Of a DNA stretch of 64,000 nt, positions 20,341-31,322 are shown piece after piece. Position numbers and translations under genes: made by a program. The stretch lies in NCBI RefSeq assembly GCF_033118175.1, contig NC_083689.1, forward strand, positions 24,348,501 to 24,412,500. Direction: 5' to 3'. This stretch comes from Dama dama (lineage: Eukaryota > Chordata > Mammalia > Artiodactyla > Cervidae). The notes under the pieces were generated by a model. It ran no database searches and was not told the origin of the DNA. It was given only the letters and a program-made list of their open reading frames with translations. Each line of letters starts with the position of its first letter. Position 1 is the stretch's first letter.

Positions 20341-22694
20341 GAGCTGGTCTTTCCCGACCACACACCCATTCAGCCCTTCCGCTCCCTCTTCAAGCCAAGC
20401 CCCTCATCCAGGAGCCCCTCCTCCGGTGGAAACCCCCTCCCCCATCACTTAGATCCTCCGTGGGCCAAGGGGAGCCCCTGGGCTGACCTCCCCCGACAGG
20501 CCCCTCTAGAGCAGGCCCTCTGTCATCAAACCCCTCATTGGTCAGGTAGTCCCTAAGTCAGACCCCCTTGGGGCAGCCAGCCCCTGCCCCCAGGCCCTCC
20601 CCTGAGCTGGGCCTGTTTTCTTGCACCTAAGGTCGCTCCAACCTTCCTCGCTGGACTCCGAGGCCCAGGACTGGGCAGTTTCGTCTGGCCTAGGAGTCTC
20701 AAGGTGGGCTGCCTTGCACAGGGGAAGGACCCCAGGCCTTGCAGCCAACCAGGGCCAGTTCAAACCCTGCTCTGCTCGGCCACTTCTCTGTTGTGACCTT
20801 GAGCCTGTGCCGCCCCCTCTGGAGCCTCGGTGCCCATGGCCCCCTCCTCCCCCCACCCCAGCCCAGGGGAGGTGAGGGTGGGATTCAAATGGCACCCAGG
20901 GAGGCTCCTGGCATGGGTTTGGGGGTTATGGAACAGGGCTCCCGGTCAGAGATCCCAGGCCCCCATGGATCCCTCCTGGAGGACACCCCCGTGGACATGC
21001 CTGGAAGCCTGCTGGGGGGTCTGCACTCAGCTCAAGGCAAGGGCTGGGTCGGGTCAGCCTAATCAATGGTTACCAGCCACCCCAGGTCCCTCAACCAGTC
21101 TGGGCGGTGCCTGGCTGCCAAGTGCTGAGCCCACTTCTTGGGGTGCTCACCCAGGAGAGGGCAGTAACTGCAGAGCAGGCTGCCAGCCCCACCAGCCACT
21201 GCCCACCAATGCTATGCATTTCACCAAGATGCCTAACAGTCCCCCACGAGTTAGAGCTGCTAAAGCTCCTACAAGTTTGCCGGGCACGTCATTTGTGAGG
21301 TCTGTGTCAGCCGTTAGCTTCACAGTCTGTCTTTTTCTGACAAACCTAGTACTTTTGATCACTGAGAGTGTGCCTTCCAAACCTGCCACCAGCCAGGTGC
21401 TTTACACCCTGGGTCCTTGAGATGGAGAATCATGTCTGTCCATCTTTACTGAGGGCTCTTGTGTGCCAGGCACCCGGCCAAGGGCTTTCTCCAGCATCTG
21501 GCACTCTTTGTCCCAGCACCTTCATGGAATGGGCACTGCAACTGCTCACATTTCACAGATGGGAACACTGAGGCTCGGGGACATCAATTTACTTACTGGG
21601 GTTTTCATTGCCAGGTCCATGTCGTTGGGTCTTGCATACCACATGCCCCCCCCCACCCCCAATACCTGAGGTCAGTAGCATGGCCAGGGGGGCAATCTTC
21701 CCATGTCTTCTCTATCTCATTGTAGAAACACCCCTCCATGCTGATGGATCCTCAGAGATGGCTGAGAGGAGGCAGGGAAGGGGTCTCTGCTGTTTCTATA
21801 GATAAGGATGCAGATGCTGGAGACAGGATTCCTGCCTTTTCACCCCCAGGCCACAGTTTTTCCCCCACCGTCATCATTTTAGGAATTGCTGTGCTGTGTG
21901 ACCTCCCAAGGTCACTGGACCTCTCTGAGCACAGAGGAGGGGACAGAGGATGAGAGGACTCCCTCGCAGAGAGTTCTGTTCCTACAGACACATCAGACGT
22001 GAGTGGCAGGCCAGACTGTAGTCTGGGTTTGGAGTTTAGGAAGTGGGGCTTTCTCTAAGCCTAGTTCAGTTTTCTCATCTACAACCTGGAAAACCAGCTT
22101 TATGATTTGCAAATTTTTGGACCTCTCACACCAGGATCACACTTAGGGGATGTGGGAAGCAGAGCAGCTTTAAAATGCAAGTTCCCAGGACTGTGGCCCT
22201 GGACCAAAGGATTCACTGCTTCCAAGGCTGAGGCCCTGCCATTTGCATTTTAAAGATACCCCACCATGCAGCTCCCATGGGCTTGAGGGAGAGCAGAGAG
22301 CCTGTGATGGCTGGAGACAGGCATCACTTCACCTGTTTTGCAGAGGAGAAAACAGACTCAGGGTGGCAAGGCAGCTTGCCCCAGTCACAGACCCAGGGAA
22401 AAGCCAGTGCCTCCTGGGGGCTGGGGAGCGCACAGGTGGAGGAAGCTGTGGGTGTGCACCCCATGCCAGCATCTCCACGCTCCTTCCAGTCAAGTCTTTC
22501 CACACCCTGAAAGAAGCTCAAGCCCCAGATTTCATTGAGGGAAAGCAGACAGGCAGAGGGTGCGGCTCTGAATGGCAAAGTCAACCAGATCAACAGGGAG
22601 GCAGGAGAAATGCTGCCTCCTCCGAGAAGCCCACCCTTCCCACTCCCTCCTGACCTGGGTGGGCCTTTTGCATCTGACACTCCTCTCTGTGCAG
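19992..22694 (+). other. DIRAS1: DIRAS1 intron 1
   Basis: A GT-AG intron ending in the acceptor 'actcctctctgtgcag' (AG at 22693-22694). It carries MIR-like fragments near 20730-20830 and 21430-21600, and a MER5A-like fragment near 22110-22260 ('caagttcccaggactgtgg'). It has none of the young ruminant SINEs that crowd the rest of the window. Confidence 0.7.
22110..22260 (+). repeat. MER5A-like DNA transposon fragment
   Basis: 'aaaatgcaagttcccaggac' and 'ccatttgcattttaaag' resemble MER5A order. Old and diverged. Confidence 0.4.
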
Positions 22695-22764
22695 GGTCGG
22701 TCTGGGGTTCTAGCAGCCACAGCTGCGAGCTCTCCCGGCCCCGCCCCCCACCCCCGCGTGGAAG

Positions 22765-23361
22765 ATGCCTGAACAGAGCAACGACTACCGAGTGGTGGTG
22801 TTCGGGGCGGGCGGCGTGGGCAAGAGCTCGCTGGTGCTGCGCTTCGTCAAAGGCACGTTCCGGGACACCTACATCCCCACCATTGAGGACACCTACCGGC
22901 AGGTCATCAGCTGCGACAAGAGTGTGTGCACGCTGCAGATCACTGACACCACAGGCAGTCACCAGTTTCCGGCCATGCAGCGGCTGTCCATCTCCAAGGG
23001 CCATGCCTTCATCTTGGTCTTCTCGGTCACCAGCAAGCAGTCGCTGGAGGAGTTGGGCCCCATCTACAAGCTCATCGTGCAGATCAAGGGCAGCGTGGAG
23101 GACATCCCCGTCATGCTGGTGGGCAACAAGTGCGACGAGACCCAGCGGGAGGTAGACACCCGCGAGGCCCAGGCTGTGGCCCAGGAGTGGAAGTGCGCCT
23201 TCATGGAAACTTCAGCCAAGATGAACTACAACGTCAAGGAGCTATTCCAGGAGCTACTCACGCTGGAGACACGCCGGAACATGAGCCTGAACATCGACGG
23301 CAAGCGCTCCAGCAAACAGAAGAGGACAGACCGCATCAAGGGCAAATGCATCCTCATGTGA
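22765..23361 (+). CDS. DIRAS1: DIRAS1, Ras-like small GTPase (198 aa)
   Basis: A single-exon reading frame of 198 residues, the normal DIRAS1 length, matching the human protein nearly throughout. The exon begins at 22695 after the acceptor. The ATG has A at -3 and no upstream ATG lies in this exon. GTPase motifs are the P-loop GAGGVGKS (14-21), switch I around YIPTIEDTY (36-44), switch II DTTGS (61-65), NKCD (121-124) and ETSAK (148-152). A basic tail (KRSSKQKRTDRIKGK) precedes the CAAX box CILM (195-198), predicting prenylation and plasma-membrane attachment. Where Ras has A59 and Q61, this protein has T63 and S65, the family's known departure linked to weak GTP hydrolysis. DIRAS proteins are described as brain/heart-enriched growth-restraining Ras relatives. 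Confidence 0.97.
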   Translation: MPEQSNDYRVVVFGAGGVGKSSLVLRFVKGTFRDTYIPTIEDTYRQVISCDKSVCTLQITDTTGSHQFPAMQRLSISKGHAFILVFSVTSKQSLEELGPIYKLIVQIKGSVEDIPVMLVGNKCDETQREVDTREAQAVAQEWKCAFMETSAKMNYNVKELFQELLTLETRRNMSLNIDGKRSSKQKRTDRIKGKCILM

Positions 23362-24804
23362 GCCCAGAGAGCCCGCCACCGCCGCTGGCACCCCTTTGTC
23401 CCAGGCACAGGCCTCTCCCCAAGTCCTGCGCCCTCTTCCTCCTCCCTTTCTCCTCCTCTCCTGGCCTCTCTCCCATTTCTTCCACTTCTCTCCCTTCATC
23501 CACCATCTCCGGCGGGGAAACTGAGGCCTTGCCGAACCTGTGGCAGATCTGGGCTTGTGGCAGCCCAGCTCTGTTGCATCACTCTGCGGTTCCCTCCCTC
23601 TTTGCCCCGACCCCCCATCCTGTCTGTATCCCCAGAAGGCGAGTGCTGGAGGTGGCCCCCATGATCTGCACGTGGGAAAACAGGCGGCGGGGGGGAAGCT
23701 GTTTGTCCCCATCTGGACTGAGGACGCCGGTTTTTTTCCCCATCTCCATGTCTGCCACTTCTGCCCCTTCCCCTTGGGTCCCCCCATTAGATCACTGTGA
23801 CCTTGCTGGGGAGGAGGGAGTTGAAATGCACATGGACCTCAGATTTTGTTTTCTCCTATTTGGTGTTTAATATACACTCCCCTCCCCCTTCCATCCCTCA
23901 TGACCTCTGACCTGGGCCCCCCCAACCCAGGTCCCAGACTACTCCTCTCGCTCCCATCCCCACAGCTTGGTGGGGGGCTTTGCGGGCTGGGTCTCAGGCT
24001 GCCAGGCAATAACCAAACAGGGCCCTCAGCAGTGCCCCACCAGCCCGGAATCCCACTCCACACCTGGCCTGGGCCTGGGGTGCAGGCAGAGGAGGCCCAG
24101 AACCGGCCAATGGCCACAGCACAACTCCAGGAGACTGTCTGGGATGAATGTGGAGGGCCATCCTGGACACAGCCCATGGACAGAGAGTGACACAGCTTGT
24201 CACCACTGAGCCTTGGGCAGGGAGTTGGGGAGGGGGAGCTGGACCCTGTCAGAGGCAGGCATCCGGACCCAGCGCTAGCAGGGTCCGTGGGGCTGGAGAC
24301 GGAGCTCTGCCCAACCTGTTGCCTCCATCTACTAGGCCATGGGGGCTGCCCAGGAAGGTGTGTGTCCCGGAGTCCGGGTGTGCCTGCCACCCTGAGATTA
24401 TGTTTTTGTAAGTGTCTAGATGACACCACACTCATGGGACCTGGTGAGGCTGTGTCGGCCAGTGTGAAGGTGACCTGTAGGCCTAGAGTGGGGTGGGGGG
24501 ATCCCATGGGATGATAAACAGGGCACCTCGGTATGCTGGGCGGATGGCTTATGTCTAAGCATGTAAGGGGGGGGGCTCCTGTGTGTGTGACAGTATGCAG
24601 TGTGATCACAGTGTAGGGTGTATGGAGATGTGGGTCATGTGGTTACCAACAGGACTGGACACTTGTGACGGGTGACCTGCATTTTTGGGTGTGGGTGATG
24701 TGGTTTATTAATAGCAGAAAGCATTGGTAAACCTTTTTGTCCTGACTGAGGAATACCACACCTGTTTCACTCTGTAGTAAGGTGTCTCTCAGCCTAACAT
24801 CTGT

Positions 24805-25010
24805 ATCCGTCAGTTGTTGCTAGGGAACACATGACCACAAACTCAGCAACTTGCAACAGCATGCATTTGTGGCCTCATCTGAAGGCATGATCAGGGATGG
24901 ACCCATATCCCAGCTCATGTGCTCATGGCAGCATTCAGTTGCCTGTGGTCTTGGGACGGAGGATCTCAGCTGCCTGTTTCCTGGGCCTCTCCCTGGAGCC
25001 ATTTAGCAGC
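24805..25010. repeat. Ancient LTR-like repeat in the DIRAS1 3' UTR
   Basis: 'tgttgctagggaacacatga' and 'cagcaacttgcaacagcatg' resemble the family at 3045-3750. The match is weak. Confidence 0.4.
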
Positions 25011-25036
25011 GCTGGTGTCATGAAGTGTAAGGAAGC

Positions 25037-25058
25037 TGTGTGTGTGTGTGTGTGTGTG
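25037..25058 (+). repeat. (TG)11 microsatellite
   Basis: An uninterrupted TG dinucleotide run inside the DIRAS1 3' UTR. Confidence 0.95.
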
Positions 25059-25645
25059 CATGCGCACATGTGAAAGAGAGGCCCTGTAGCTGTTGTCATG
25101 TGACCACGTGGACTGTATGTGGGTGAGAAGGACTGTTTGTGTCCATCTTGGTGGCAGTGTGTTTTTTGCCCTTGCGTCTGTGCGGCTGTTCATTCCACAA
25201 GTATTTACTGGGTACACTGTGTGTGTGTGCATATGCACATGTGTGTCACTGCCCGGCATGTGGACAGGCCCATGGAAGAACAGGTAACATCCTATCTGGG
25301 TATAGCTGATCTCCCCTGGCCTGTGGTGGGTCCAGGGCCCACAGCAACTGGTGTTGACCCCTCCCACTTGAAGGTGCCAGAGAAAGTAGGGCTGGGCGGG
25401 GGCCTGCGGCCCTTTCTCAGGGACACACCCTGATAGCACAATCTCCCTGGGGCCCTGCCCGCCTCCAGGCCTCTCCTGCTCCAGGCCCTGCCCCGACCCT
25501 GGGGGACAGAGGGGTTCTGGGGACCGTGCCAGGCCATGCTTGCTGTGACCCTGCCCCTGCCCCTTGGCCCCCTCGCATGTGGGTGTCCCCCTGCCCCCCG
25601 TTGTGGGGGTCTGTGTAGCATTCACTCTAGAAATAGTCTTCCTGC

Positions 25646-25651
25646 AATAAA
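25646..25651 (+). terminator. DIRAS1: DIRAS1 poly(A) signal
   Basis: AATAAA in 'cctgcaataaagtcgtgg', followed by a G+T-rich stretch ('gtgcgccttctttgggggtg') suited to cleavage-factor binding. Cleavage is expected near 25665-25675. Confidence 0.75.
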
Positions 25652-26011
25652 GTCGTGGATTCCACATTCCCCACCAGTGCGCCTTCTTTGGGGGTGGGGA
25701 AGTCAGCTCGCCACCTGGAAAGGATGAGGGACCAGAAGGATGGGGAGGTGTGGGGCAGAGCTGAGGGAGGGGGCTGTGGGAAGAGCTTGGACTGCTGTGA
25801 ACAAGGACTCTGGGGCACCGTGGGGACATTTCAGTGCTTCTCCTCTGTGGTCCCCTCTGGAGATCTCACAGGCCCTGCTGGACCAAGTACTGACTGCAGT
25901 CAGTGAAGGGGCTCTGGCAGGCATGATGATCCCCATATTATGTGGGGGGAAAACCTGCAGGGCCTCAGCTTTCCCATCTGCTAGATGGCTCAGGACAGAA
26001 TTTGCAAATTT

Positions 26012-26162
26012 ATTTTTTTAAAACTTTATTTATTTGACTACACTGGGTCTTTGTTGTGGCACATGGGATCTTTAGTTGAGGCATGTGGGGTCTAGCTCAA
26101 ACCCAGGCCCCTGGCACTGGCAGCTCAGAGTCTTAGCCACTGAACTACCAAGCAAGTTCCCA
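26012..26162 (-). mobile_element. CHR-type SINE
   Basis: Reverse copy: 'gggtctttgttgtggcacat', 'ggcagctcagagtcttagcc'. A gap near 26096 removes part of the B-box region. Confidence 0.75.
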
Positions 26163-26516
26163 AGTTTGCCAATTGACAAGTGGGGCTGGGGCTAGAAGGA
26201 AAAGCAATGAAATGTCCCCACGGTGCCCCAGGGTGAGGAGAATGAAGCTCTCTCCACGGGTGAGGGAAAAAAAATACTCAAGTCATCTAGATATATATAT
26301 TTTAATGCAATATTTAATGCAAAGGAATCCATGATGAGCAAAACATCACTATTTGAAATAAAGATAGGATCTGACAGGGCTGGGGCTAGAGGGTAGCAAG
26401 GGAGCTGGTGTGCACAAACACAGAATCAAATCTTGTCTTTCTTTAAAACTGTAGTTATTTTGTTCACCATGGATTATTTCTACATCTATTTTTAATTTTT
26501 AAAATATGACATTTAT

Positions 26517-26643
26517 GGGGAATTCCCTGCCAGTCCAGTGTTTAAGACTCTGAGCTTCCAATGCAAGGGGTGCAGGTTTGATCCCTGATAGGGGAACTAA
26601 GATCCCACAAGCTGCACACCCTGTGGCCAAAAATTTAAAAAAA
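26517..26643 (+). mobile_element. CHR-type SINE
   Basis: 'ggggaattccctgccagtcc' through 'ggtttgatccctgatagggg' to 'ctgtggccaaaaatttaaa'. The flanking 'gacattta' / 'gacattat' repeat supports an insertion. Confidence 0.85.
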
Positions 26644-27214
26644 GACATTATAAATATTATATAATAGTATTTATCTTGATGGTGAATGTTTGGGGACACC
26701 CCTTTAGGTTCTGGATTTGAGAAAAGTGTCTCACTTCCCTTGCCCCAGCCCTGCCTGAATCTGTCTTTGGGGCCACTGGCAATCAGTCCCTTTACCTGAC
26801 ATCTGAAGGAACTGCCAGACCTAATTTTTCAAGAGCTCCTGGAAATCTGAATTTCTTTTCATGAAACATCCTAGTTTTTCAATTTTGGCAACAAATTTAG
26901 AATTTTTACAGGATTTGGAGGCCACATCTTGCCTCGGGGCCACCAGTTGGCCACCCTTGTTCAGACAGTAATTTCTCCTGAGGGATGGAGCTGGGGAGGA
27001 AGATGCAGTCCCCAGATCTCTGGTTCTGTCTGTGCACTGCGGGGAGTGAGCAGGGAGATTCCTGCGGGGATGACAGCAGCCCTGGGGGGCCCAGCTGGTA
27101 GGCCAGCAGTTCAGATCAGAGAGTAACAGTGTTGCACAAAGTTCCTGATGTCCCACAGTACAATGGCTTCATCCTCCCGTATGAGAAACTCTCCTCTCCA
27201 TGACTGCTGTATAC

Positions 27215-27345
27215 TTTTAGAGACACACCAAATGCTTCCCAACATCACCAGGGGAGCATGTCAACAATGCACACTCCAGGGGTCCAGTTGCCTTCAGGGT
27301 TCTGGTTCATTCCATCTGGGTGAGGGCCCGTAAATCTGCATTTTA
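27215..27345 (+). repeat. MER5A-like DNA transposon fragment
   Basis: 'cccaacatcaccaggggagc' and 'aaatctgcattttacaatca' follow MER5A order. Confidence 0.5.
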
Positions 27346-27379
27346 CAATCAAGACTCAGGATATTATGAAACCCTGGAC

Positions 27380-27540
27380 AGGGTTGGGCGAATGACCTTG
27401 AGTTTGACCTCTCTGAGACTCATTTTCCACCTCTGTAAAACGGGGATAATATCGTTTCTCTTCCTAGCTTTATGCGGACCATTCAAGGAGAGGAAGCAGT
27501 TATTATCATTGTACAGAGGTCAAGCGACAGATCGGAAGGG
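27380..27540 (-). repeat. MIR-like SINE fragment
   Basis: 'gaccttgagtttgacctctc' and 'cacctctgtaaaacggggat' match the MIR core. Confidence 0.6.
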
Positions 27541-27639
27541 GACGTTACTACCCCCAAGTGAGCTAGGATACGGATTTGAACCCTCTATCTTACCCGGGAT
27601 TTGAACTGGCAAATCGCCTCGCGCCTCCTTTACGTCAGT

Positions 27640-28150
27640 CACCAAGTCACCTCTGAAATTCAGCTGGACCCTCGCGGAGCGGTCCACCACAACGTACCTA
27701 TTTGCATATTAGCATAGCCCCGCCCCCCGCGCATTCTTCCCTTGCGGGTGGCCATCCGCGATGCCACTCAGCGCTCCGCCTCCTGGCCCCGCCCGCACCC
27801 CACACCCCGCCCTCTCTCCCAGGCGCACCCTACCCCGCTGCCTGCTCTGCGCCCCGCCCCCAGCCCAAGCTCCTTTCGCCGGGGCTCTCGATTGGCCGCG
27901 GCAGCCTCCAGTGCCCGCCCCCCGCCCGCTGGCCCTGCCCCCGCAGAGGGGAGCGGGTGCTCGCCTGCCCGCGGTGGGTTCGGCTGTGCGGCGGGGCTGA
28001 GGCGGCCGTGGTGGCCCTAGCGCAGGTAAGGGCGCTTGCCGCCGCTATTCGGGCCTGGGTCTGCCACCCCCGCCTCAAGCCCCCTGGGCAGGGCGCGGCT
28101 GGGGCGGAGGGGAGGCCTGGGCGGCTGCGGGTGGGGGAGCCCTCCTGGAA
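27640..28150 (+). promoter_or_regulatory. GNG7: CpG-island promoter, probably GNG7
   Basis: A CpG-dense block with an octamer ATTTGCAT at 27700-27707, GC boxes (CCCCGCCCCCC at 27718-27728 and others) and an inverted CCAAT box (ATTGG, 27891-27895). It starts only about 2 kb after the DIRAS1 poly(A) site. The gene name comes from conserved human gene order, where GNG7 follows DIRAS1 on the same strand. No GNG7 coding sequence is in the window. Confidence 0.55.
27900..28025 (+). other. GNG7: Noncoding first exon, probably GNG7
   Basis: The right edge is a strong donor, gcgcag|gtaagg (exon end 28025, GT at 28026-28027). The left edge is estimated from the CCAAT and GC boxes. GNG7 encodes a G-protein gamma subunit whose coding exons lie far downstream of a long intron, which fits the absence of further exons here. 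An alternative is the first exon of an unknown noncoding RNA. Confidence 0.45.
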
Positions 28151-28163
28151 CGGCTCCGATTTG

Positions 28164-28575
28164 GCTCGGGACGGAGTTGGGGGTCTGGGTCTGTGAGGAG
28201 GCGCCCAGGATTCTGGGCGGGAGCTGAGGGTCGGGTCTGTGAGGAGACACCGGGAATCCGGGCTGGAGTTGGGGGTCGGGGTCTGTGAGGAAGGACCAGG
28301 GATATGGGCTGGAGTTGGGGATCGGGGTCTGTGAGGAGACACCGGGGACCCGAGCTGGAGTTGGCTGTCCGGGTCTGTGAGGAGGCACTGGGGATCCGGG
28401 TTAGAGTTGGGGGTCAGGGTCTGTGGGGAGGGTCTGGGAATCCGGGCTGTAGTTGAAAGTCGGGGTTTGCGAGGAGGGTCTAGGAATCCGGACTGTAGTT
28501 GAAAGTCGGGGTCTGTGAGGAGAGTCTGGGAATCCGAGCTGGAGTTGGGGGCCGGGTTTCCTGAAGATGGGCTGG
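28164..28575 (+). repeat. 46-bp minisatellite, about nine copies
   Basis: The marker 'gtctgtgaggag' (or a close variant) starts at 28189, 28235, 28281, 28327, 28373, 28419, 28465 and 28511, exactly 46 bases apart, with a ninth degenerate unit at 28556. Each unit also carries a 'gggctggagttgggggtcgg'-like block. The + strand is very G-rich. Related decayed units continue to about 28870. The proline/serine-rich minus-strand frames here are artefacts of the repeat. Confidence 0.95.
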
Positions 28576-28870
28576 GCCCTGGATTGAGTTAGAGTTGGGG
28601 TCTGGAGCTGGGGGTTGAAGGTTAGCTGGGGAGGGGGCTGCTGATGGAGTTGAGGGTTGGAGTCCCTTGAGGAAGAAGAGACTGAGGCTGGGAATTTGGA
28701 TTGGAGTTGGGGGTCGGGGTCCACTGAAAGGAGGCTGGGGATCTGAGCTGGGCTGGGGCTCTGTCATTGGAGTTGGGGATTGGGCTAGAGCTGAGGATCC
28801 AGGGTAGCAGGGGAGTGGACAGCGATGGAGTTGGTGATGGTGGAGGAACTTGGGGTCAGGGTGAGCTGGC
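28576..28870 (+). repeat. Degenerate continuation of the minisatellite
   Basis: 'ggagttgggg', 'gagttgagggttggagtc' and 'ggattggagttgggggtcgg' recur without a fixed spacing, as expected for eroded edge copies. Confidence 0.65.
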
Positions 28871-29599
28871 ACAGGGTCAGAGAGCAGACTTCGGGGGAAC
28901 TGAGAGAAGTGGGGGGGGGGTCAGGCTTCTTTCAGAAGGCATCGATGGCTGTTGGGAGAAACAGAGTGTCTGTGAAGGAGGAGAGAGAGAGGAGAGTGGA
29001 GAGAGGTGGGCTAGAGGCTGGGAGACCACCTTCCCACCCCCGCCCCCGCCAGGTGTTTTGCAAGAGGTTGACTATTCAGGAGGAAATGGAGGGGTCTAGG
29101 TTTGAAGTCAGTAATGAGGATAGTAGAAGGGAGTTGCACCCCACTTTGACTAATCATCTGGTGTAGGCAGAGACCCCTTGGTAACTCACTGAGCTGCAGA
29201 CAATGGATGCTGGTCACACTGTTTGAGGTTTGTTTCTGGTGTGCAGGGCACAGAGGGGAAGTGGAAAGGCTTGTGTTGGTGGCTGAATTTTTCAGGAATT
29301 TGGGGAGTCAGAGTCAGGAATCAAGGTAGAAGTTTTGGGGACAATGATATTGAGGGAAGTGGGTGGCACTTGATTTTCCCTGTGAAGTGGGGGTTGCTCA
29401 GGGCTGGAATATGGGTGGGAGAAGACAGGTGTGATGAGCAGCAAAGAGTCTTCACCATTGCTGGATGTCAGCGAGGCAAATGCCAAGGTCTCAGACTTGC
29501 TCAGTTGCAGGCTATGGTCTTGCACAGGTTGAGAGTGGAGTGGGCTCTGATAGGTGGGCCTGCCTTCTCCTGTTCCCTCTGACTGCTCTCTTGGCTGTG

Positions 29600-29755
29600 T
29601 CACCTCTGGGGGTTTAGTTTATTCCTCTGTAAAATGGGAGTAATAAAACTGGAGCAGGTACCTCACAGGATCGCTGCGAGGGTGAAACGAGGAGATGCGT
29701 GTACCTCGCACACTCCTGGCACATGGCGAGGATACGTGCGTGTTGATAATAATGT
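29600..29755 (-). repeat. MIR SINE fragment
   Basis: 'cctctgtaaaatgggagtaa', 'acctcacaggatcgctgcg' and 'cctggcacatggcgag' follow the MIR consensus in order. Confidence 0.7.
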
Positions 29756-30198
29756 TCTAAATTAAGGTTTATTGGGGGGGAGGAAGGTGGGTGGGTAGAA
29801 TTACTGGGTTGTCAGGGAGGAGAGAGAAGAAATCACTTGGAGCTTGATTTCAGTCCCTCAATCTTGGGGTGCACATTAGAATCCCTTTAGGAGTTTTAAA
29901 AAAAGAATCTGCAAAAAAAATTTTTTCTTCACATTATTAAAAATGAGGGGAAAACAACAGTGACAAAGGACAAGTCTACCTGGATCTGCCTGGATTCTGA
30001 AGCTTTATCAAGGAACAAGCACATCTACTTAAGAGAAAGCTTCTTGGGTCGTTCTGATGAAGTGTACCCCACAGGGACCATTCGAATGTGTGCCATGAAG
30101 GGGGCCACTGGGCCACAATTATATGCTCTTTATTATTATTATTATTTTTGTTTGTTTGTTTGTTTTTTATATGCTCTTTAAATACATGAGCTTTACAT

Positions 30199-30314
30199 GG
30201 GACTTCCCACTCTGCCTTCCAATGCAGGGGGCGTGAGTTCAACTCCTGGTTGAGGAATTAAGATCCCACATGCTGCACACTGTGGCCAAAAAATAAACTA
30301 ATAAAAATAAATAT
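30199..30314 (+). mobile_element. CHR-type SINE
   Basis: 'gggacttcccactctgcc', 'gttcaactcctggttgagg', 'cacactgtggccaaaaaata'. It has a deletion in the head. Confidence 0.8.
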
Positions 30315-30399
30315 ACGAGATTTATAAGTTGACTCTCTGTGATGGGCCAAGGTCTTTCCGCTTGTCAGTGCTCATAAACAGTGCACTGCTGGCCTTAAT

Positions 30400-30570
30400 G
30401 CCAGGTCATCCTTTGTGGGGGGCCATCCTGGGCCCTGTGGAGTGAGGAGCAGCATCCTTGACCCCATCCGCTCAATGCTAGGAGCACCTCCCCACCAGTG
30501 TGACAATGACAGATATCCCCAGATATTGCCCTCTGTCCCCAGGGGGCAGAATCACCCCTGGTGGAAACTC
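30400..30570 (-). mobile_element. MER20-like DNA transposon
   Basis: 'ggggggccatcctgggccct', 'gcagcatccttgacccca', 'atatccccagatattgccct' and 'ggggcagaatcacccctgg' keep MER20 order. Confidence 0.65.
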
Positions 30571-31196
30571 CCTGTTGGAAACAAAACTAAGTTATTTTCT
30601 CCTTTAAATATCTCATCTCGCCTTTCACCCTTGGGAAGTATGGCCATTCAGATTTGGGTTGGTTTTTATGTCATCTTGTGTTCTTTTGAGAGGAGAAAAA
30701 CAAAAATCACACCACTTTTAGAAAAATTTAGAAATGCTAAATTCTTTCTAGGTGGGTCTTTCATGTGGCTTTCGAACACTTCTCCTGGTTTTGAGTATGG
30801 GATTAACTGGTCAGCTGCCAGCACTGAAAGAAGCCAACATTTGTGATTGTTTTCCTTGGTTGTAACTGAGTACAGGCGTCTTCCTCAGAAGCTTGAGTTC
30901 TTCAGATGGTTCTTGGTCTTTTACTGAAAATGATTGTAATCAGTGCCTTTGCTTTCTGCTCCATGTTTCATAAAGGCCAGGGCCCTATAGTTTGAAGGGA
31001 AAGACAACTGAATATGAATTACCCTAACACAGTAAGCTTTTCGCTTACTGAATGGAGGCATTTTTTTTTTTGGTATACCCTGTAGTAGTGTAAAAAGCAC
31101 CTTCTTCCCTTCAAGGTGTCATTACAAGTTTTCTCATTTGCATTTGGTAATAAATAATTATCTTTAAAATAGTATTTTCTGGGGCATTTGTGTGTG

Positions 31197-31322
31197 TGTT
31201 ATTTTTTGTCGGGGGGCTGTGCCATGGGTCGTGCGGGATCTTAGTTCCCCAACCAGGGGTTGAACCCATATCCCCTGCAGTGGAAGCTCAGAGTCTTAAC
31301 CACTGGACCTCCAGGGAAGTCC
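31197..31322 (-). mobile_element. CHR-type SINE
   Basis: 'ggatcttagttccccaacc', 'ggttgaacccatatcccc', 'ggacctccagggaagtcct'. Confidence 0.85.

Larger units (their letters stand above)
23362..25670 (+). other. DIRAS1: DIRAS1 3' UTR
   Basis: About 2.3 kb between the TGA and the AATAAA at 25646-25651, consistent with the long 3' UTR of mammalian DIRAS1. It contains a GT-rich region (24570-25250) with a (TG)11 run at 25037-25058, and an ancient LTR-like fragment at 24805-25010. The minus-strand frames of up to 287 codons here are shadows of composition. Confidence 0.75.

Noticed and set aside
19635..20452. Long arginine-, alanine- and glycine-rich frames of up to 224 codons on both strands
   Set aside because: They lie in the DIRAS1 CpG island, where stop codons are rare because of G+C content. 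They cross a splice donor and show no family resemblance.
23130..23870. 246-codon plus-strand frame overlapping DIRAS1
   Set aside because: It is a shifted-frame shadow of the DIRAS1 coding sequence and 3' UTR.
24966..25829. 287-codon minus-strand frame opposite the DIRAS1 3' UTR
   Set aside because: It consists of low-complexity His/Thr and Pro stretches from the GT-rich UTR, with no recognisable domain and no splice or promoter signal.
28164..28575. CRISPR-like regularly spaced repeats
   Set aside because: The units are contiguous with no unique spacers, the genome is mammalian, and this is an ordinary minisatellite.
28017..28872. Minus-strand proline/serine-rich frames of 107-170 codons resembling repeat proteins
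   Set aside because: They read through a 46-bp tandem repeat. 46 is not a multiple of 3, so the repeat shifts frame at each unit and no protein repeat could be maintained.
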